DNA of 32,955 nt from CAYUYM01 sp964449305 (GCA_964449305.1 CAYUYM010000015.1:1-32955); one strand, 5' to 3'; counted from the first letter of the stretch, positions 24,358 through 32,955 are shown. The notes: generated from the sequence alone by a model not told the origin. Made by a program: numbers and translations.

Positions 24358-24951
24358 TCACAGCATCCGTCCAAGCAACGCGATCCCCAGCCCGGACAGT
24401 GCGCCCCAGAGGTGTGCTTCATGCCCGATGGGGCCGAGATTCCGCCGTGCTCCGTACCAGCTCACGGCGATGAACAGCACCGCAAACACGGGATAGGGCA
24501 GGGGAAGCGGAAGCACCATCAGCGATATCCGCGCGTCGGGGATGTAGACGAGGCCGCTGAACAGCACACCCGACACGGCTGCCGAGGCGCCCAGTGAACG
24601 ATACCCCGCATTGCCGGCATGCCGGACGGTGGTCGGCAGCACACCGAGCAGAAGACTCCCGACATAGATGGCGGCCAGGCGCCATGGCCCCGCCAGTCCT
24701 TCGATGGTCAGTCCGATGGAGCCAAAGGCCAGGATGTTGAATGCCAGGTGCATCCAGTCCGCATGCACCAGGGCATGGGTGAAAAGCGTCCACGTCCGGC
24801 GGCCCTGCATGATGGCGTGAGGGTTGAGCATCATCGCGTCCATCATGGCACGATTGCGGAAGGCCATGATCGAGGTGAGGATGGTGACGACGAGGATCAC
24901 GGCGGAGACCGGATGCGCGATGAGCGCGGCGAGGAAGGAGCGGAGTTCCAT
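24358..24951 (-). CDS. Rhomboid family membrane protein
   Basis: This 197-residue protein has about six hydrophobic segments and rhomboid landmarks: FTHALVHADWMHLAFNILAF (about 57-76), the serine motif region SLGASAAVSGVLFS, and HEAHLWGALSG at the end, giving a Ser/His pair in place. Rhomboids are intramembrane serine proteases that cut membrane-protein segments. The usual GASG reads GASA here and the second motif has Trp-Gly instead of Gly-Gly, so activity is likely but not certain. ATG 24951 follows the upstream gene's stop by 6 bp, so the two form a pair. Confidence 0.85.
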   Translation of the reverse strand: MELRSFLAALIAHPVSAVILVVTILTSIMAFRNRAMMDAMMLNPHAIMQGRRTWTLFTHALVHADWMHLAFNILAFGSIGLTIEGLAGPWRLAAIYVGSLLLGVLPTTVRHAGNAGYRSLGASAAVSGVLFSGLVYIPDARISLMVLPLPLPYPVFAVLFIAVSWYGARRNLGPIGHEAHLWGALSGLGIALLGRML

Positions 24952-24957
24952 CGTGTG

Positions 24958-25518
24958 TCAGAAGGCGATGGTGATGGTGAAGCCCAGTGCTGCGCCGACA
25001 AGGGCCTGGGCGAGGAGCGTGTCCCCGGCGATCGTCTCCCCGCGCTTCATGCCGCGGGAGATGCCGACCGGCGTCCAGTAGGCCCAGTAGCACTGGTTGC
25101 CGAAGATCGAGTTGTTCATCGCCCCACGGCTCTCCCATGGCGGCCCGGGGTTGATGACCTCCGCCCAGGTGTAGTAGAGGAAATCGTCGCCGAAGGTCCA
25201 CCAGATGAGGTTGAAGCCGATGGCCGACGGCAGGCCGAGCTTCCTGTACAAAAACCACGAGATCGCGGACTGCACCAGCACCTGCGCGATGCGGTAGCCC
25301 ACGAGCGCCGTGGGGTTGCGCGCGGTGAGGTTGTAACCCACGTAATCGAATCCGGCAAAGACCACGCTGGCCCCGGCCACCCATGCCGCCTTCTCCAACG
25401 CCGTCGGAGGCTGCTCCACCGGCACTGGCATGTCGCCCGAGGGCACGTCCTGCCCCATACAGGCGTGCCGGCACAGCATGCCGACAACAAGGAACACGAG
25501 GAGGAGACGCAGGTTCAT
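24958..25518 (-). CDS. Unknown membrane protein with signal peptide
   Basis: I do not recognise this 186-residue protein. It opens with a hydrophobic signal (MNLRLLLVFLVVGMLC), followed by a Pro-rich linker, then helices that could span the membrane (about 44-62, 68-92, 160-186). Between them is an aromatic-rich stretch with FNLIWWTFGDDFLYYTWAEV and NQCYWAYWTPVG. The many Trp/Tyr residues and paired Asp suggest an integral membrane protein. It sits 6 bp upstream of the rhomboid gene on the same strand, so it may be its partner or substrate; that is a guess from position only. Confidence 0.75.
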   Translation of the reverse strand: MNLRLLLVFLVVGMLCRHACMGQDVPSGDMPVPVEQPPTALEKAAWVAGASVVFAGFDYVGYNLTARNPTALVGYRIAQVLVQSAISWFLYRKLGLPSAIGFNLIWWTFGDDFLYYTWAEVINPGPPWESRGAMNNSIFGNQCYWAYWTPVGISRGMKRGETIAGDTLLAQALVGAALGFTITIAF

Positions 25519-25621
25519 GGTCCCAAATGTACGAAATCCATGCGTACCAGGCGCCCCATTTCTTCACCTGGACACCCGCGACGAATCGCCTCTCCCCCAC
25601 TCCGTTGTACGAGGCTCGTTT

Positions 25622-25653
25622 GTATGCTTTGCTTGACAAAATGTAAAGCATAC
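25622..25653. promoter_or_regulatory. Inverted repeat in the XRE gene promoter, candidate operator
   Basis: Perfect 9-bp arms GTATGCTTT/AAAGCATAC flank a 14-bp spacer containing TTGACA. The site is AT-rich against a GC-rich background and ends 38 bp before the start of the XRE regulator, so autoregulation is the simplest reading. Confidence 0.55.
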
Positions 25654-25691
25654 TTGACTTTTTCCGCGCAACTGCCGATATTCGCAGAGCA

Positions 25692-25901
25692 ATGAAGACG
25701 CAACTGAAGAAATACCGTTTCGACAAGGGCGACCTGAGCCAGCAGCAGCTTGCCGACATGGTGGGTGTGTCGCGCCAGACCATCGTGGCCATCGAGCGCG
25801 GGGACTACAACCTCTCCGTCCGCCTGGCCCTGCGTCTGGCGGAGGTGCTGCATGTGACGGTGGAGGATCTGTTTCAACTGGAGGAGAAGGATCATGGATA
25901 A
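25692..25901 (+). CDS. Small XRE-family transcriptional regulator
   Basis: This 69-residue protein is almost entirely a helix-turn-helix domain of the Cro/CI type (YozG-like): LSQQQLADMVGVSRQTIVAI (about 15-34), then ERGDYNLSVRLALRLAEVL and VEDLF. Such small regulators often sit next to a membrane protein they control. Here the stop overlaps the next gene by 8 bp, and a perfect inverted repeat lies just upstream. No sensing domain is present, so signal input would come from the partner or from protein level. The start is the ATG at 25692, which fits the family N-terminus MKTQLKKYR. Confidence 0.92.
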   Translation: MKTQLKKYRFDKGDLSQQQLADMVGVSRQTIVAIERGDYNLSVRLALRLAEVLHVTVEDLFQLEEKDHG

Positions 25902-26604
25902 GTGGGATCGACTGTCGTGGTGGGCCGCCGGCATCTTTGTGGCCGGCATCGTGCTCGGACTCACGGTGCACTTCACGTTTCTGTTGCTGATGGCCGTGAG
26001 CCTCATGCTCCGCTCGTCGCTCCATGCCTTCGGTGTCGCCCGGCGCCACGCCGACGAACGGCAGCTTCACATCCAGTATCATTCCGGCAACATCGCCCTC
26101 ACCGTGGTGATCCTCATGCTCATCGCCTTCGCCGTCCATGCCGGCGTCCAGGGCCGCGACGTCGGCGAGCACGTCACCACCATCATCGTGGCGCTGGCTG
26201 CGAAGGGCCTGGTGGGGCTCATCATGACGGGCGACCTCCGCGCAGCGGGACTGCGCATCGCGTTGACGCTCGGCGTGGCAATCGTTCTTTTCGCCTCGCT
26301 CGAGGGCGCCCCGTCGGTCGGCACGCTCGTGGAAGCGGCCCCGGGCATTGTCATCCTCCTCACCGCCCTTGCCGCGCTGCGCTGGCCGCGCATCGCCGCC
26401 GTGCTCTTCGCGGCATACGGCATCACGCTCTTCATCATCTTCGGACCCGTGCTGCGCCCGGGCTTCTCCACCGCTCTCACAGGCCTCATCCTCAGCGTCC
26501 CCCTTCTCGCCGCGGCCTGGTGCTTCCTGCGCAGCGCATCCGGCGGCGCCGACGACGACGCACCTGTGCCGGACCACGCGGGAAAGGCCGCCACTCGGGA
26601 CTGA
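25894..26604 (+). CDS. Multi-pass membrane protein paired with XRE regulator
   Basis: This 236-residue protein has about seven predicted membrane helices and a cytoplasmic polar tail rich in Gly and Asp. After the first two helices comes RRHADERQLHIQYHSGNIAL, a DER-x-I pattern like that of the DUF2178-type proteins commonly encoded beside YozG-like regulators. The ATG at 25894 lies inside the regulator gene (8-bp overlap) with AGGAG 7 nt upstream, so the two are translated together. The likely role is a membrane partner that senses a signal or is regulated by the XRE protein. The substrate or signal is unknown. Confidence 0.8.
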   Translation: MDKWDRLSWWAAGIFVAGIVLGLTVHFTFLLLMAVSLMLRSSLHAFGVARRHADERQLHIQYHSGNIALTVVILMLIAFAVHAGVQGRDVGEHVTTIIVALAAKGLVGLIMTGDLRAAGLRIALTLGVAIVLFASLEGAPSVGTLVEAAPGIVILLTALAALRWPRIAAVLFAAYGITLFIIFGPVLRPGFSTALTGLILSVPLLAAAWCFLRSASGGADDDAPVPDHAGKAATRD

Positions 26605-26653
26605 CAACCGCACACCCCTCGCCATCATCATCCACCACAGTCAGGATACCATC

Positions 26654-27181
26654 ATGCATCACCTCCCACGCCTTCTTCCCGCACTTGTGACGGGTTCGAT
26701 CATGCTCGTCGCAACGCTTTCCTTCACCTCCCATGCATCGGCGCAGATGCGCATCGGCGTGTTCGACTCCCGCGCCATCGCCATCGCCGCATCCCGATCC
26801 AGCGAGTTCCATGACACCATGGATCGCCTGAAGAAGGAGGTCGAGGCTGCCACCGAACGCAACGACACAGAGGAGATCGCCCGCCTCCAGCGCGAGGGCA
26901 TGCTCCGGCAGGCCATGCTCCACGAGCAGGGCTTCGGCCGCGGCTCCGTGGCCTGGATGATCGAACCCATCGCCGATCAACTCCAAACCATCGCCGAGGA
27001 GGACGACCTCATGGTCATCGTCAGCCGCTTCGAGATCCCCTTCAAACGGGATGCCGTGGAACTGATCGACATCACCGACAAGGTGGTCAAGCTCTTCAAA
27101 CCTGGTGAAGAGGTGTGGAACATCATCAAGGAGCTCCGTGGAAGCGAGCCAGTCCGCGACGCGTATCTGATCAAGGACTGA
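26654..27181 (+). CDS. OmpH/Skp-like secreted protein
   Basis: This 175-residue exported protein has a signal peptide cut after SHASA (about residue 30). The mature part begins MRIGVFDSRAIA, like the first strand of Skp/OmpH chaperones. A charged helical stretch (about 50-95) follows, and it ends with DLMVIVSRFEIP and LIDITDKVVKLFKP, resembling the closing strand and helix of OmpH proteins. The helical arm is shorter and less regular than in Skp, so a periplasmic chaperone role is possible but not proven. ATG 26654 has AGGA 7 nt upstream. It lies 49 bp after the membrane-protein gene and may share its transcript. Confidence 0.65.
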   Translation: MHHLPRLLPALVTGSIMLVATLSFTSHASAQMRIGVFDSRAIAIAASRSSEFHDTMDRLKKEVEAATERNDTEEIARLQREGMLRQAMLHEQGFGRGSVAWMIEPIADQLQTIAEEDDLMVIVSRFEIPFKRDAVELIDITDKVVKLFKPGEEVWNIIKELRGSEPVRDAYLIKD

Positions 27182-27216
27182 TCCCTTCCGATCACCTGGT
27201 CCCGTTTCATCAAGGC

Positions 27217-27250
27217 ACACGGGTCCCGAGCCGAAGCCCGGGACCCGTGT
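27217..27250. terminator. Strong hairpin between convergent genes
   Basis: Perfect 12-bp GC-rich arms ACACGGGTCCCG/CGGGACCCGTGT (27217-27228 and 27239-27250) enclose a 10-nt loop. On the plus strand TCTGTCTTGT follows. Its place between the stops of the OmpH-like gene and the T9SS protein suggests a shared, bidirectional terminator. Confidence 0.75.
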
Positions 27251-27289
27251 TCTGTCTTGTGCCGGAGTCGCCTCCGACCGCGTCGTGTG

Positions 27290-30200
27290 TCAGCGTGTGA
27301 CGATCATGCGGACCTGATGCACCTCCACCCGCCCGGAAGCCGTGGTCTCGAGCCGGACCAGGTAGGTGCCAGGGGCGAGGGTTGCACCGGAGAACGGAAG
27401 GACGTGCGATCCACGAGCCATGCGCGCATCGGCGATCACGGCGATCTCACGTCCGAGGACGTCGTGGAGGGTGATGTGGACCATGCCCTCCTCGGCGATG
27501 GTGCAGGTGATCGTCGCCGATCCGGACACCGGATTCGGATGGACACCGAGAGCCGGCGTCTCCACGGCCGCGGTGACGCGCGGCGCCGAGAGGCGGGCCT
27601 GTGCGATGGTGCCACCATCAGCCCTGCCGAGTTCGTTGTCACTGTTCGATGCGAGCGTCAGGCTCGCCCCCGATCCGTCGTAGCCCGCGCCGGCCTGCAC
27701 GGTGAGCCACAGGAGGACGTCGTTCGCTGCGGGATGCAGGGCAGTCTCGGAGCTCCAGTAGAGCCGGACCTCTCCGCCTGCACGCACCACCTGCACATCG
27801 GCATCATCCGTTCCCTCCATGCGTGCTGCGATGATGGTGACGGGGCCATCGTCCGGGAACATCAGGGACAGGGCTCCCACCTCCATCGCATCCACCACGC
27901 GCAGGGGGATCTCGGCGCTGCCACCCGGCAGGAGGCCGGAAACGCCGTCGGTCACGAGCTGGACGTACGGATGCTCGTCATCCTTCTTGAAACCTGTCTG
28001 CGGAATGTAGGATCCGTTCACATCGCCCGCGCACAGACCGTGGATGTCGGTCTGCACGCCGGGGCCGGTGACGGTCACGGCGAGGTCCGTGAAGTAATTG
28101 GCGGGTGTGGCCATCGACCCCCTGGTTCCGGGGTTCTTGTCGATGGTGAACATCCATCGGGCGACGTCGAAGCCCGACGGGCTGTTCGTGAGGTAGGCCG
28201 TGCGCACGGCCTGGGCGTCGGCCGCATTGATGACTGCGGGATCCTGCGGGGCGCGCACATCGGCGGCCATGCGCAGGAGGGTGGGCGATGCGGGGATGAG
28301 CGGCGGGGTGCCATTGGCATGGCGCAGGATCGCCAGGTAATCCGACGAGTTGACACCACCCCATGTCTGCCAGTTGACGCCGTTCGCACTCTGCACGCGC
28401 AGGCAGTACGTCCCCAGCGGCACCGCAGGGAAGGCGTAGGCGCCGGTGCCGGAGGTGGTGGTGGTGAAGAGCTGGGGCGAGGCCGCCGTCGGCCCGTCGT
28501 AGAGCGTCATGCGGATGCCGTTCATGCCCGTGCCCTGGGTGTTGAGGTAACGCACCGTTCCCGACACGGTGCAGACCTGCACCATCACCTGCACGGTGTC
28601 CGTGTACTGCGCATCGCATGGACTGCTCTGCACCAATGCGCGGTACACCCACAGTGCCTCCGTGGCCGGAGTCTCGCTGTAGACGGAATCGGTCACGGCA
28701 AGCGTGTCCCACTGCCATGCATTGTACATCTTCCGTTCCCACTGGATGATGGAGCCGGTGTGGCCGGTCACTGTCATGGTTCCGGTGGAGCTGCCGAGGC
28801 AGATGGCGACGGGGTTGCCCGTGATGGCGCCCGCAACGGTGGTGGGAACCACCTCGATCACCGCCGTTCCAAGCTGTTCCGCGCTGCACATGTTTGCGTC
28901 CTCCACCGACAGGAGATCATAGGCGTAGGTGCCGGAAACGTCCGTGTCGTGCAGGAAGGACACCGTGTCACCGGTGACGGTGGTGATGGTCTGCTCCGGG
29001 CCGCTGTTCACCGTGTAGTGGAAGGTGTACGGCGCCGTGCCGAAGAGACCGGTGAAAAACACCGGTGCCGGTCCGCTGGACTGACAGCGTGTGCTGCCAC
29101 CGGCGATGCCGGCTGCCGGAAGCTCCCTCACGACGACGACCGCGGAGTCCGAAAGTGCCTGGCCGCAGGTGTTCCCATCGGTGATGGACAGAAGCGTGTA
29201 GGCGTAACTCCCGGCGGCGGAGGTGATCTGGTAGTAGGTGATGGTGTCGTTGGTGACCACCGTGTCGATGCTTCCACTGCGATCGAGGACCACGGTGTAG
29301 GGGGCCTCGCCTCCCGACGCCACGATGGTGATCATGGGCAGCGGCGTGCTGTTGCGGCACACCGCGGCATTGCCGGTGATGGATGCGGTGGGCGTGGTGT
29401 TCACGGCCTTGCGCACCACGTTGGAGCTGGCGGCATTCTCCCAGTTCACCATGCAGGAGACGCGCGCCTGCCGGCGGTACCACGTGGTCTGCGTGATGGG
29501 ATCCGGGACGAGTGTGTCGGCATCAGCGCCGGCGATGTCGGACCAGCCCGAGGTGTCGGACGTCACGGACAACTGCCAGCGGTATTCGAGCGTGCCGGTG
29601 TGTCCCGTCGGGTCGGCGAGGCTGAGGATGGTGGCCGGGGTGAAGGGACCGCAGTTGCCCTCGTTCGCGGTGATGGTGCCACCGAGGGTCGGGTTGATGC
29701 AATCGGGATCGGTGCCGTGGAGAAACTCGAAGGCGCCCATGTCGATGCGCCCCACACCGCCGGTCGTGCCATCGAGCTTCCGCGGGAAGCCGGTACCACG
29801 GATGTCGAAGGCCTCGCTGCACGCGCCGTCGTCACCGGCGTCAATGCACACGGAGGAGGAATACAGCCGGTAGTCCTCCAGCCCCTCGTCGACGAAGCTG
29901 GGATTCGTTGAGGTGCACTGGACGGGGACGACGCCGCCGAGGACGTCCCCCGGCCCGCTGGACAGGCACGACATGGTGACCGGGATGGGCACGGTCGGAT
30001 TCTGGTTCGCGATCGCATTGCCGAGGCCTTCTCCGTTGTTGTGCCAGAGGATGCTGTTGGAGATGCTGATGCCCGCAGACGCATTGTTGCCGATGCCCCC
30101 ACCACCACTTCCAGCTCTGTTGTCGGCGATGGTGCAGTTGACGATGCCGAGCACCGCCGTTGCATCGTAGATCCCGATGGCCCCGGCGTAGGTGGTGGCG

Positions 30201-32617
30201 GCATTGGAGTGGAAGAGGGAGTTGACAATGGTCGCAGTGCCGAACTTCTGGAAGAAGGCACCGCCTGTGACCGACTGATTCCCCCGGAACGTGCAGCCAC
30301 GGGTGATGGAGAGGCCGTTGTTGTGATTGATGGCACCACCAGCGGCATTCGGATTAGTCAATTCGTTGCTGTTGTCCTCGAAGGTGGAGGCGACGTTGAT
30401 CATCGCCCCGTTCTCCATGTAGACAGCCCCACCAAGCCTGTGTGACATATTCTGCACGAAGGAGCACAGGCTGTCGTACAGGGTGGCTGTGGCGGTCTGG
30501 AGACAGATGGCGCCGCCGCTACGATCGGCCGTGTTGATGATGAAGGACGATGCCGAGATGGTGAGCGTCCCCTGCTCGGTGAAGATTGCCCCACCCTTGC
30601 CGTTCGTGCTGTTGGCCGTGTTGCCGATGAATTGGCAGCTGTCCATGGTGAGTCCACCCTGCCAGAGGTAGATGGCACCTCCCTTTGGCGCATTGGTGCT
30701 CATGGAACGGAAGACGCTGTTTCCGATGAACATGCTGTTGTACACGTAGAGCTGCGCGTTTTCGGCGAAGATGGCGCCGCCGAAGTTCACATTGTCCACC
30801 GCTCCGTCGTAGCTGGCGTTGAATTGAAATTCGCAGGATTCGAACACGACAGGGCCCGCGGGGTTCCACAAGGCCACCGCGCCACCCTTGCTGGAGGAGT
30901 GGTTCGTGTTGAAGGAGGTGTTGGTGAAGGCCGCGGTGCCGGCATCGATGAGGATGGCGCCACCCATGTTTGATCCGGCCACATTGTCGGTGATGACCAC
31001 CGACGCCCAGGAGTCACCCGTGCAGGTGAGGTATGCCGACGCCCCACCCACGTAGATGCCACCGGCATACCGTCCGGCGAAGTTGTCCATCACGTACGCA
31101 TCATCGAGGGACACCGTCCCCTGGGCGATGTAGATGCCACCACCGTCGCCCTTGTCGACAAGCGTGGGGGCCTGGTTGTCAGTGATCTCCGAACCCCCGA
31201 TGATGTTCACCGTGCCGTTTCCGACGAACATCCCCGCACCCTGGCCATCGATGAGCATGTTGCCGTCGATGGTGGTGCCGTCGATGTCACACACGGCGGT
31301 CACATTCTCCACGTAGATGCCGCCGCCCCAGAGGTCGGCCGCGTTGGACACGATGCGCGTGTTCTGCATGAGAAGCACTCCATCATGGTGAAACACGCCG
31401 CCGCCCGAGCCGCCCGTGGCGAGGCAGGTGTTGTACAGGAGTGTGTCTGTGATGCAGGTCATCCATCCATCGGCGAGGTACAGACCACCACCCCAGTGAG
31501 CGGTGTTCGCCTCGAAGCGAGTTGTCGTGTACCGGGAGCGCCCTGCGAACTGGTACACTGCACCGCCCTCGACAGCGGAGTTGCCGACAAACAGACAGTT
31601 CTCCACGACGACGGAATCAGAGGTGCAGATCGCACCGCCGGCTGACACGGCGGTGTCGCTCGAAAACTCGCACCCTGCGAGATACAGGATGCTGGGGCTG
31701 CTGGTGCCGTAGTTTCGGACCTTCCTGCCAGTGCCCACCTGGCAGATTGCTCCGCCGTACTCCGCCTTGCAGTGAAGGAAACGCATGGCGTTCAGATGCA
31801 CGGTTGCCGGAATCTGCACGAGGAGGCCGCCACCGGAAGCGGCTGTGACGAGGCCGTTCTGGACGGTGAGGTTGTCCATCGTCACCTCGCCACCGCCGGA
31901 GATGTCGATGCCGAACACCCGCGACGCGCCGGCTGCATCAATGATGATCCCATTGCTGAGCGCGGATGCATCGATGGTGAGGTCCTTGTCGATGAGCAGC
32001 TCCGATGCGATGGTGATGGTCTGCCCGTTCAACGCATCGTCGAAGGTGATGGTCCCCATGGCGCAGACATCGGCGATCGCCTTCCGCAGGGAGCCCGCCC
32101 CGGTGTCGGCCACCGTCGTCACCGTGATGGAGGAGGGGCAGCCTGTCTCCGTGGTCTGCGTGTTGGGGTTGCCGGTTGCCGGGAATGTGTTGTAGAAATA
32201 CAGCGGAGGCATGTTGTACTCATAGATCCGCACCGTGTACAGCTGGCTGCCCGTGAGCCCGGTGACGCTGCAAGTGGAGCCATTGCCGTCATAGACACAG
32301 TAGAAACCAGACGTGCCGAGTTGCGATCCCGGAACCAAGAAGTTGGAGCTTGGGGAGTAGATGCTGCCTGAAAGTGGATCTGTCGGGCTCCCGGCCCCCT
32401 CTTTGACGAAGACCAGCCGCCCATCACCGTTCCCATTCGTCCAGTTGATGGTTACGGATGTGGCAGTGACGGAGGTGAAGGTGATGGATGATGCCTGGTT
32501 GGTCGGGTATGGGGGAATCGGTGCTGAGTGGAGCATCAGCAGTGGAAAGAGGCAGAGAAGCCCGACGAGACACACGGAGCGTCCCGGTCGGTCAATGCAT
32601 GGTGACGAGAGTGTCAT
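27290..32617 (-). CDS. Giant multidomain surface/secreted protein with T9SS sorting domain
   Basis: This 1775-residue protein has a signal peptide (about 1-32), a fibronectin-III-like domain (about 41-150), and a long right-handed beta-helix (about 155-966) built of GGAI/GGGIY-type repeats like those of polymorphic outer-membrane proteins, closing with DMGAFEF. Next come Ig/PKD-like domains (about 975-1345), a carboxypeptidase-like VSGTVRYLNTQGTG domain (about 1349-1415), a dockerin-like part with NSSDYLAILRH, INAADAQAVRTAYL and GDVNGSYIP (about 1415-1540), and a cohesin-like domain (about 1547-1675). The last 85 residues are a type A T9SS signal starting HPNPVSGSATIT, with ALAPGTYLVRLE-like text near the end. 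ATG 32617 precedes the signal peptide; the longer open frame upstream is unlikely to be coding. Function is probably adhesion or binding. Confidence 0.88.
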   Translation of the reverse strand: MTLSSPCIDRPGRSVCLVGLLCLFPLLMLHSAPIPPYPTNQASSITFTSVTATSVTINWTNGNGDGRLVFVKEGAGSPTDPLSGSIYSPSSNFLVPGSQLGTSGFYCVYDGNGSTCSVTGLTGSQLYTVRIYEYNMPPLYFYNTFPATGNPNTQTTETGCPSSITVTTVADTGAGSLRKAIADVCAMGTITFDDALNGQTITIASELLIDKDLTIDASALSNGIIIDAAGASRVFGIDISGGGEVTMDNLTVQNGLVTAASGGGLLVQIPATVHLNAMRFLHCKAEYGGAICQVGTGRKVRNYGTSSPSILYLAGCEFSSDTAVSAGGAICTSDSVVVENCLFVGNSAVEGGAVYQFAGRSRYTTTRFEANTAHWGGGLYLADGWMTCITDTLLYNTCLATGGSGGGVFHHDGVLLMQNTRIVSNAADLWGGGIYVENVTAVCDIDGTTIDGNMLIDGQGAGMFVGNGTVNIIGGSEITDNQAPTLVDKGDGGGIYIAQGTVSLDDAYVMDNFAGRYAGGIYVGGASAYLTCTGDSWASVVITDNVAGSNMGGAILIDAGTAAFTNTSFNTNHSSSKGGAVALWNPAGPVVFESCEFQFNASYDGAVDNVNFGGAIFAENAQLYVYNSMFIGNSVFRSMSTNAPKGGAIYLWQGGLTMDSCQFIGNTANSTNGKGGAIFTEQGTLTISASSFIINTADRSGGAICLQTATATLYDSLCSFVQNMSHRLGGAVYMENGAMINVASTFEDNSNELTNPNAAGGAINHNNGLSITRGCTFRGNQSVTGGAFFQKFGTATIVNSLFHSNAATTYAGAIGIYDATAVLGIVNCTIADNRAGSGGGGIGNNASAGISISNSILWHNNGEGLGNAIANQNPTVPIPVTMSCLSSGPGDVLGGVVPVQCTSTNPSFVDEGLEDYRLYSSSVCIDAGDDGACSEAFDIRGTGFPRKLDGTTGGVGRIDMGAFEFLHGTDPDCINPTLGGTITANEGNCGPFTPATILSLADPTGHTGTLEYRWQLSVTSDTSGWSDIAGADADTLVPDPITQTTWYRRQARVSCMVNWENAASSNVVRKAVNTTPTASITGNAAVCRNSTPLPMITIVASGGEAPYTVVLDRSGSIDTVVTNDTITYYQITSAAGSYAYTLLSITDGNTCGQALSDSAVVVVRELPAAGIAGGSTRCQSSGPAPVFFTGLFGTAPYTFHYTVNSGPEQTITTVTGDTVSFLHDTDVSGTYAYDLLSVEDANMCSAEQLGTAVIEVVPTTVAGAITGNPVAICLGSSTGTMTVTGHTGSIIQWERKMYNAWQWDTLAVTDSVYSETPATEALWVYRALVQSSPCDAQYTDTVQVMVQVCTVSGTVRYLNTQGTGMNGIRMTLYDGPTAASPQLFTTTTSGTGAYAFPAVPLGTYCLRVQSANGVNWQTWGGVNSSDYLAILRHANGTPPLIPASPTLLRMAADVRAPQDPAVINAADAQAVRTAYLTNSPSGFDVARWMFTIDKNPGTRGSMATPANYFTDLAVTVTGPGVQTDIHGLCAGDVNGSYIPQTGFKKDDEHPYVQLVTDGVSGLLPGGSAEIPLRVVDAMEVGALSLMFPDDGPVTIIAARMEGTDDADVQVVRAGGEVRLYWSSETALHPAANDVLLWLTVQAGAGYDGSGASLTLASNSDNELGRADGGTIAQARLSAPRVTAAVETPALGVHPNPVSGSATITCTIAEEGMVHITLHDVLGREIAVIADARMARGSHVLPFSGATLAPGTYLVRLETTASGRVEVHQVRMIVTR

Positions 32618-32955
32618 AAGGTGCTCACATTGGGTGTGAAAATGGAGTGATGGAAGGATGGAGTGCCGCGATTGATGGATTCCTGTGGAACCCTGGCATC
32701 GCCCCGTACTCTTGCCGGCGCGAAGGTGGAAGGGATGGTGCCGATACTGGAACGATCGGCACGCGGATGGGGGAATCGGGGGGCCGCGAAGTCCCACCAT
32801 TCCTCCGGCAAACAACGAGAAGGATCGAGAGAAGCCGGGTGGGACGAGCCCCAGCCCGTCAGGGATATGATGCAACTTCGGACGGTTTCGGGTGAATTGC
32901 AAGCGTGAGTGAAGGGGGAATGCGCGCCCTGTTGCACGCATCAGGGCATGGGATG
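32618..32955. other. Upstream region of the T9SS substrate gene, right window edge
   Basis: These 338 bp should contain the promoter and leader of the giant gene, transcribed leftward. The minus-strand frame is open nearly to the edge, but it lacks a signal peptide or recognisable domain and reads as spacer. I see no RNA gene or clear promoter. Confidence 0.5.

Noticed and set aside
25524..25531. TACATTTG on the minus strand, matching the Bacteroidota -7 promoter consensus TAnnTTTG
   Set aside because: It ends only 5 bp before the ATG at 25518 and has no TTTG element at the proper distance upstream, so it is probably chance.
27257..29911. 884-codon plus-strand open frame
   Set aside because: It is antisense to the T9SS protein, is rich in His, Arg, Gly and Val as expected of a GC-rich shadow frame, and has no recognisable domain.
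32618..32941. 108-codon N-terminal extension of the T9SS protein
   Set aside because: It would place the signal peptide inside the protein; its composition is not protein-like and the ATG at 32617 gives a proper signal peptide.
1..32955. tRNA, rRNA, CRISPR arrays, IS elements or prophage
   Set aside because: No tRNA-like cloverleaf, regularly spaced repeat array, transposase or phage structural gene was recognised on either strand.

Overview
This is a GC-rich (about 60% or more by eye) bacterial chromosome segment. It is densely packed and mostly minus-strand, with many genes overlapping by 1-11 bp. Three features point to the Bacteroidota/Chlorobiota/Ignavibacteria group, plausibly a high-GC Kapabacteria-like lineage: a 1775-residue exported protein with a type IX secretion (T9SS) sorting domain, a lipoprotein resembling the T9SS accessory lipoprotein PorW/SprE, and the bacillithiol genes bshA and bshC. 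The assignment is inferred from gene content alone. I saw no rRNA, tRNA, CRISPR array, insertion sequence or phage gene.

Layout. 1-1242 (minus): a 2-oxoacid:ferredoxin oxidoreductase, VorD-like ferredoxin followed by a VorB-like alpha subunit cut by the window edge, with a perfect palindrome between them. 1406-5606 (minus): PorW/SprE-like TPR lipoprotein, pyrK and pyrD, translationally coupled. 5607-6069: a spacer with one possible small ORF. 6070-7925: divergent yigZ and bshA. 7928-10371 (minus): UvrD/Rep-type helicase and a c-type cytochrome lipoprotein. 10715-11440 (plus): an orphan MlaF-like ABC ATPase preceded by homopolymer C runs and a heptamer tandem repeat. 11441-12253: a gene desert holding a broken AAA ATPase gene and a 20-bp-arm hairpin.

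12254-19228 (minus) is the most distinctive part. It is a six-gene same-strand cluster: lutA, lutB, lutC, an HD-like protein lacking the signature histidine, a single-chain aconitase resembling fungal homoaconitase, and an MmgE/PrpD-family protein. It couples a lactate-type iron-sulfur oxidation module to tricarboxylate dehydratase/hydratase chemistry. The substrate cannot be read from sequence.

19393-22502 (minus) is a redox-rich stretch: a DUF309 protein and an Allochromatium-type 2[4Fe-4S] ferredoxin ending at an intrinsic terminator, then a Rieske protein, queG and trxB. 22707-24335 (plus) is bshC. 24358-25518 (minus) holds a rhomboid-family protein and an unknown membrane protein. 25692-27181 (plus) holds a small XRE regulator with an inverted-repeat operator candidate, a multi-pass membrane protein overlapping it, and an OmpH/Skp-like secreted protein. 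A strong hairpin separates this from the giant T9SS substrate (27290-32617, minus), whose upstream region fills the right edge.
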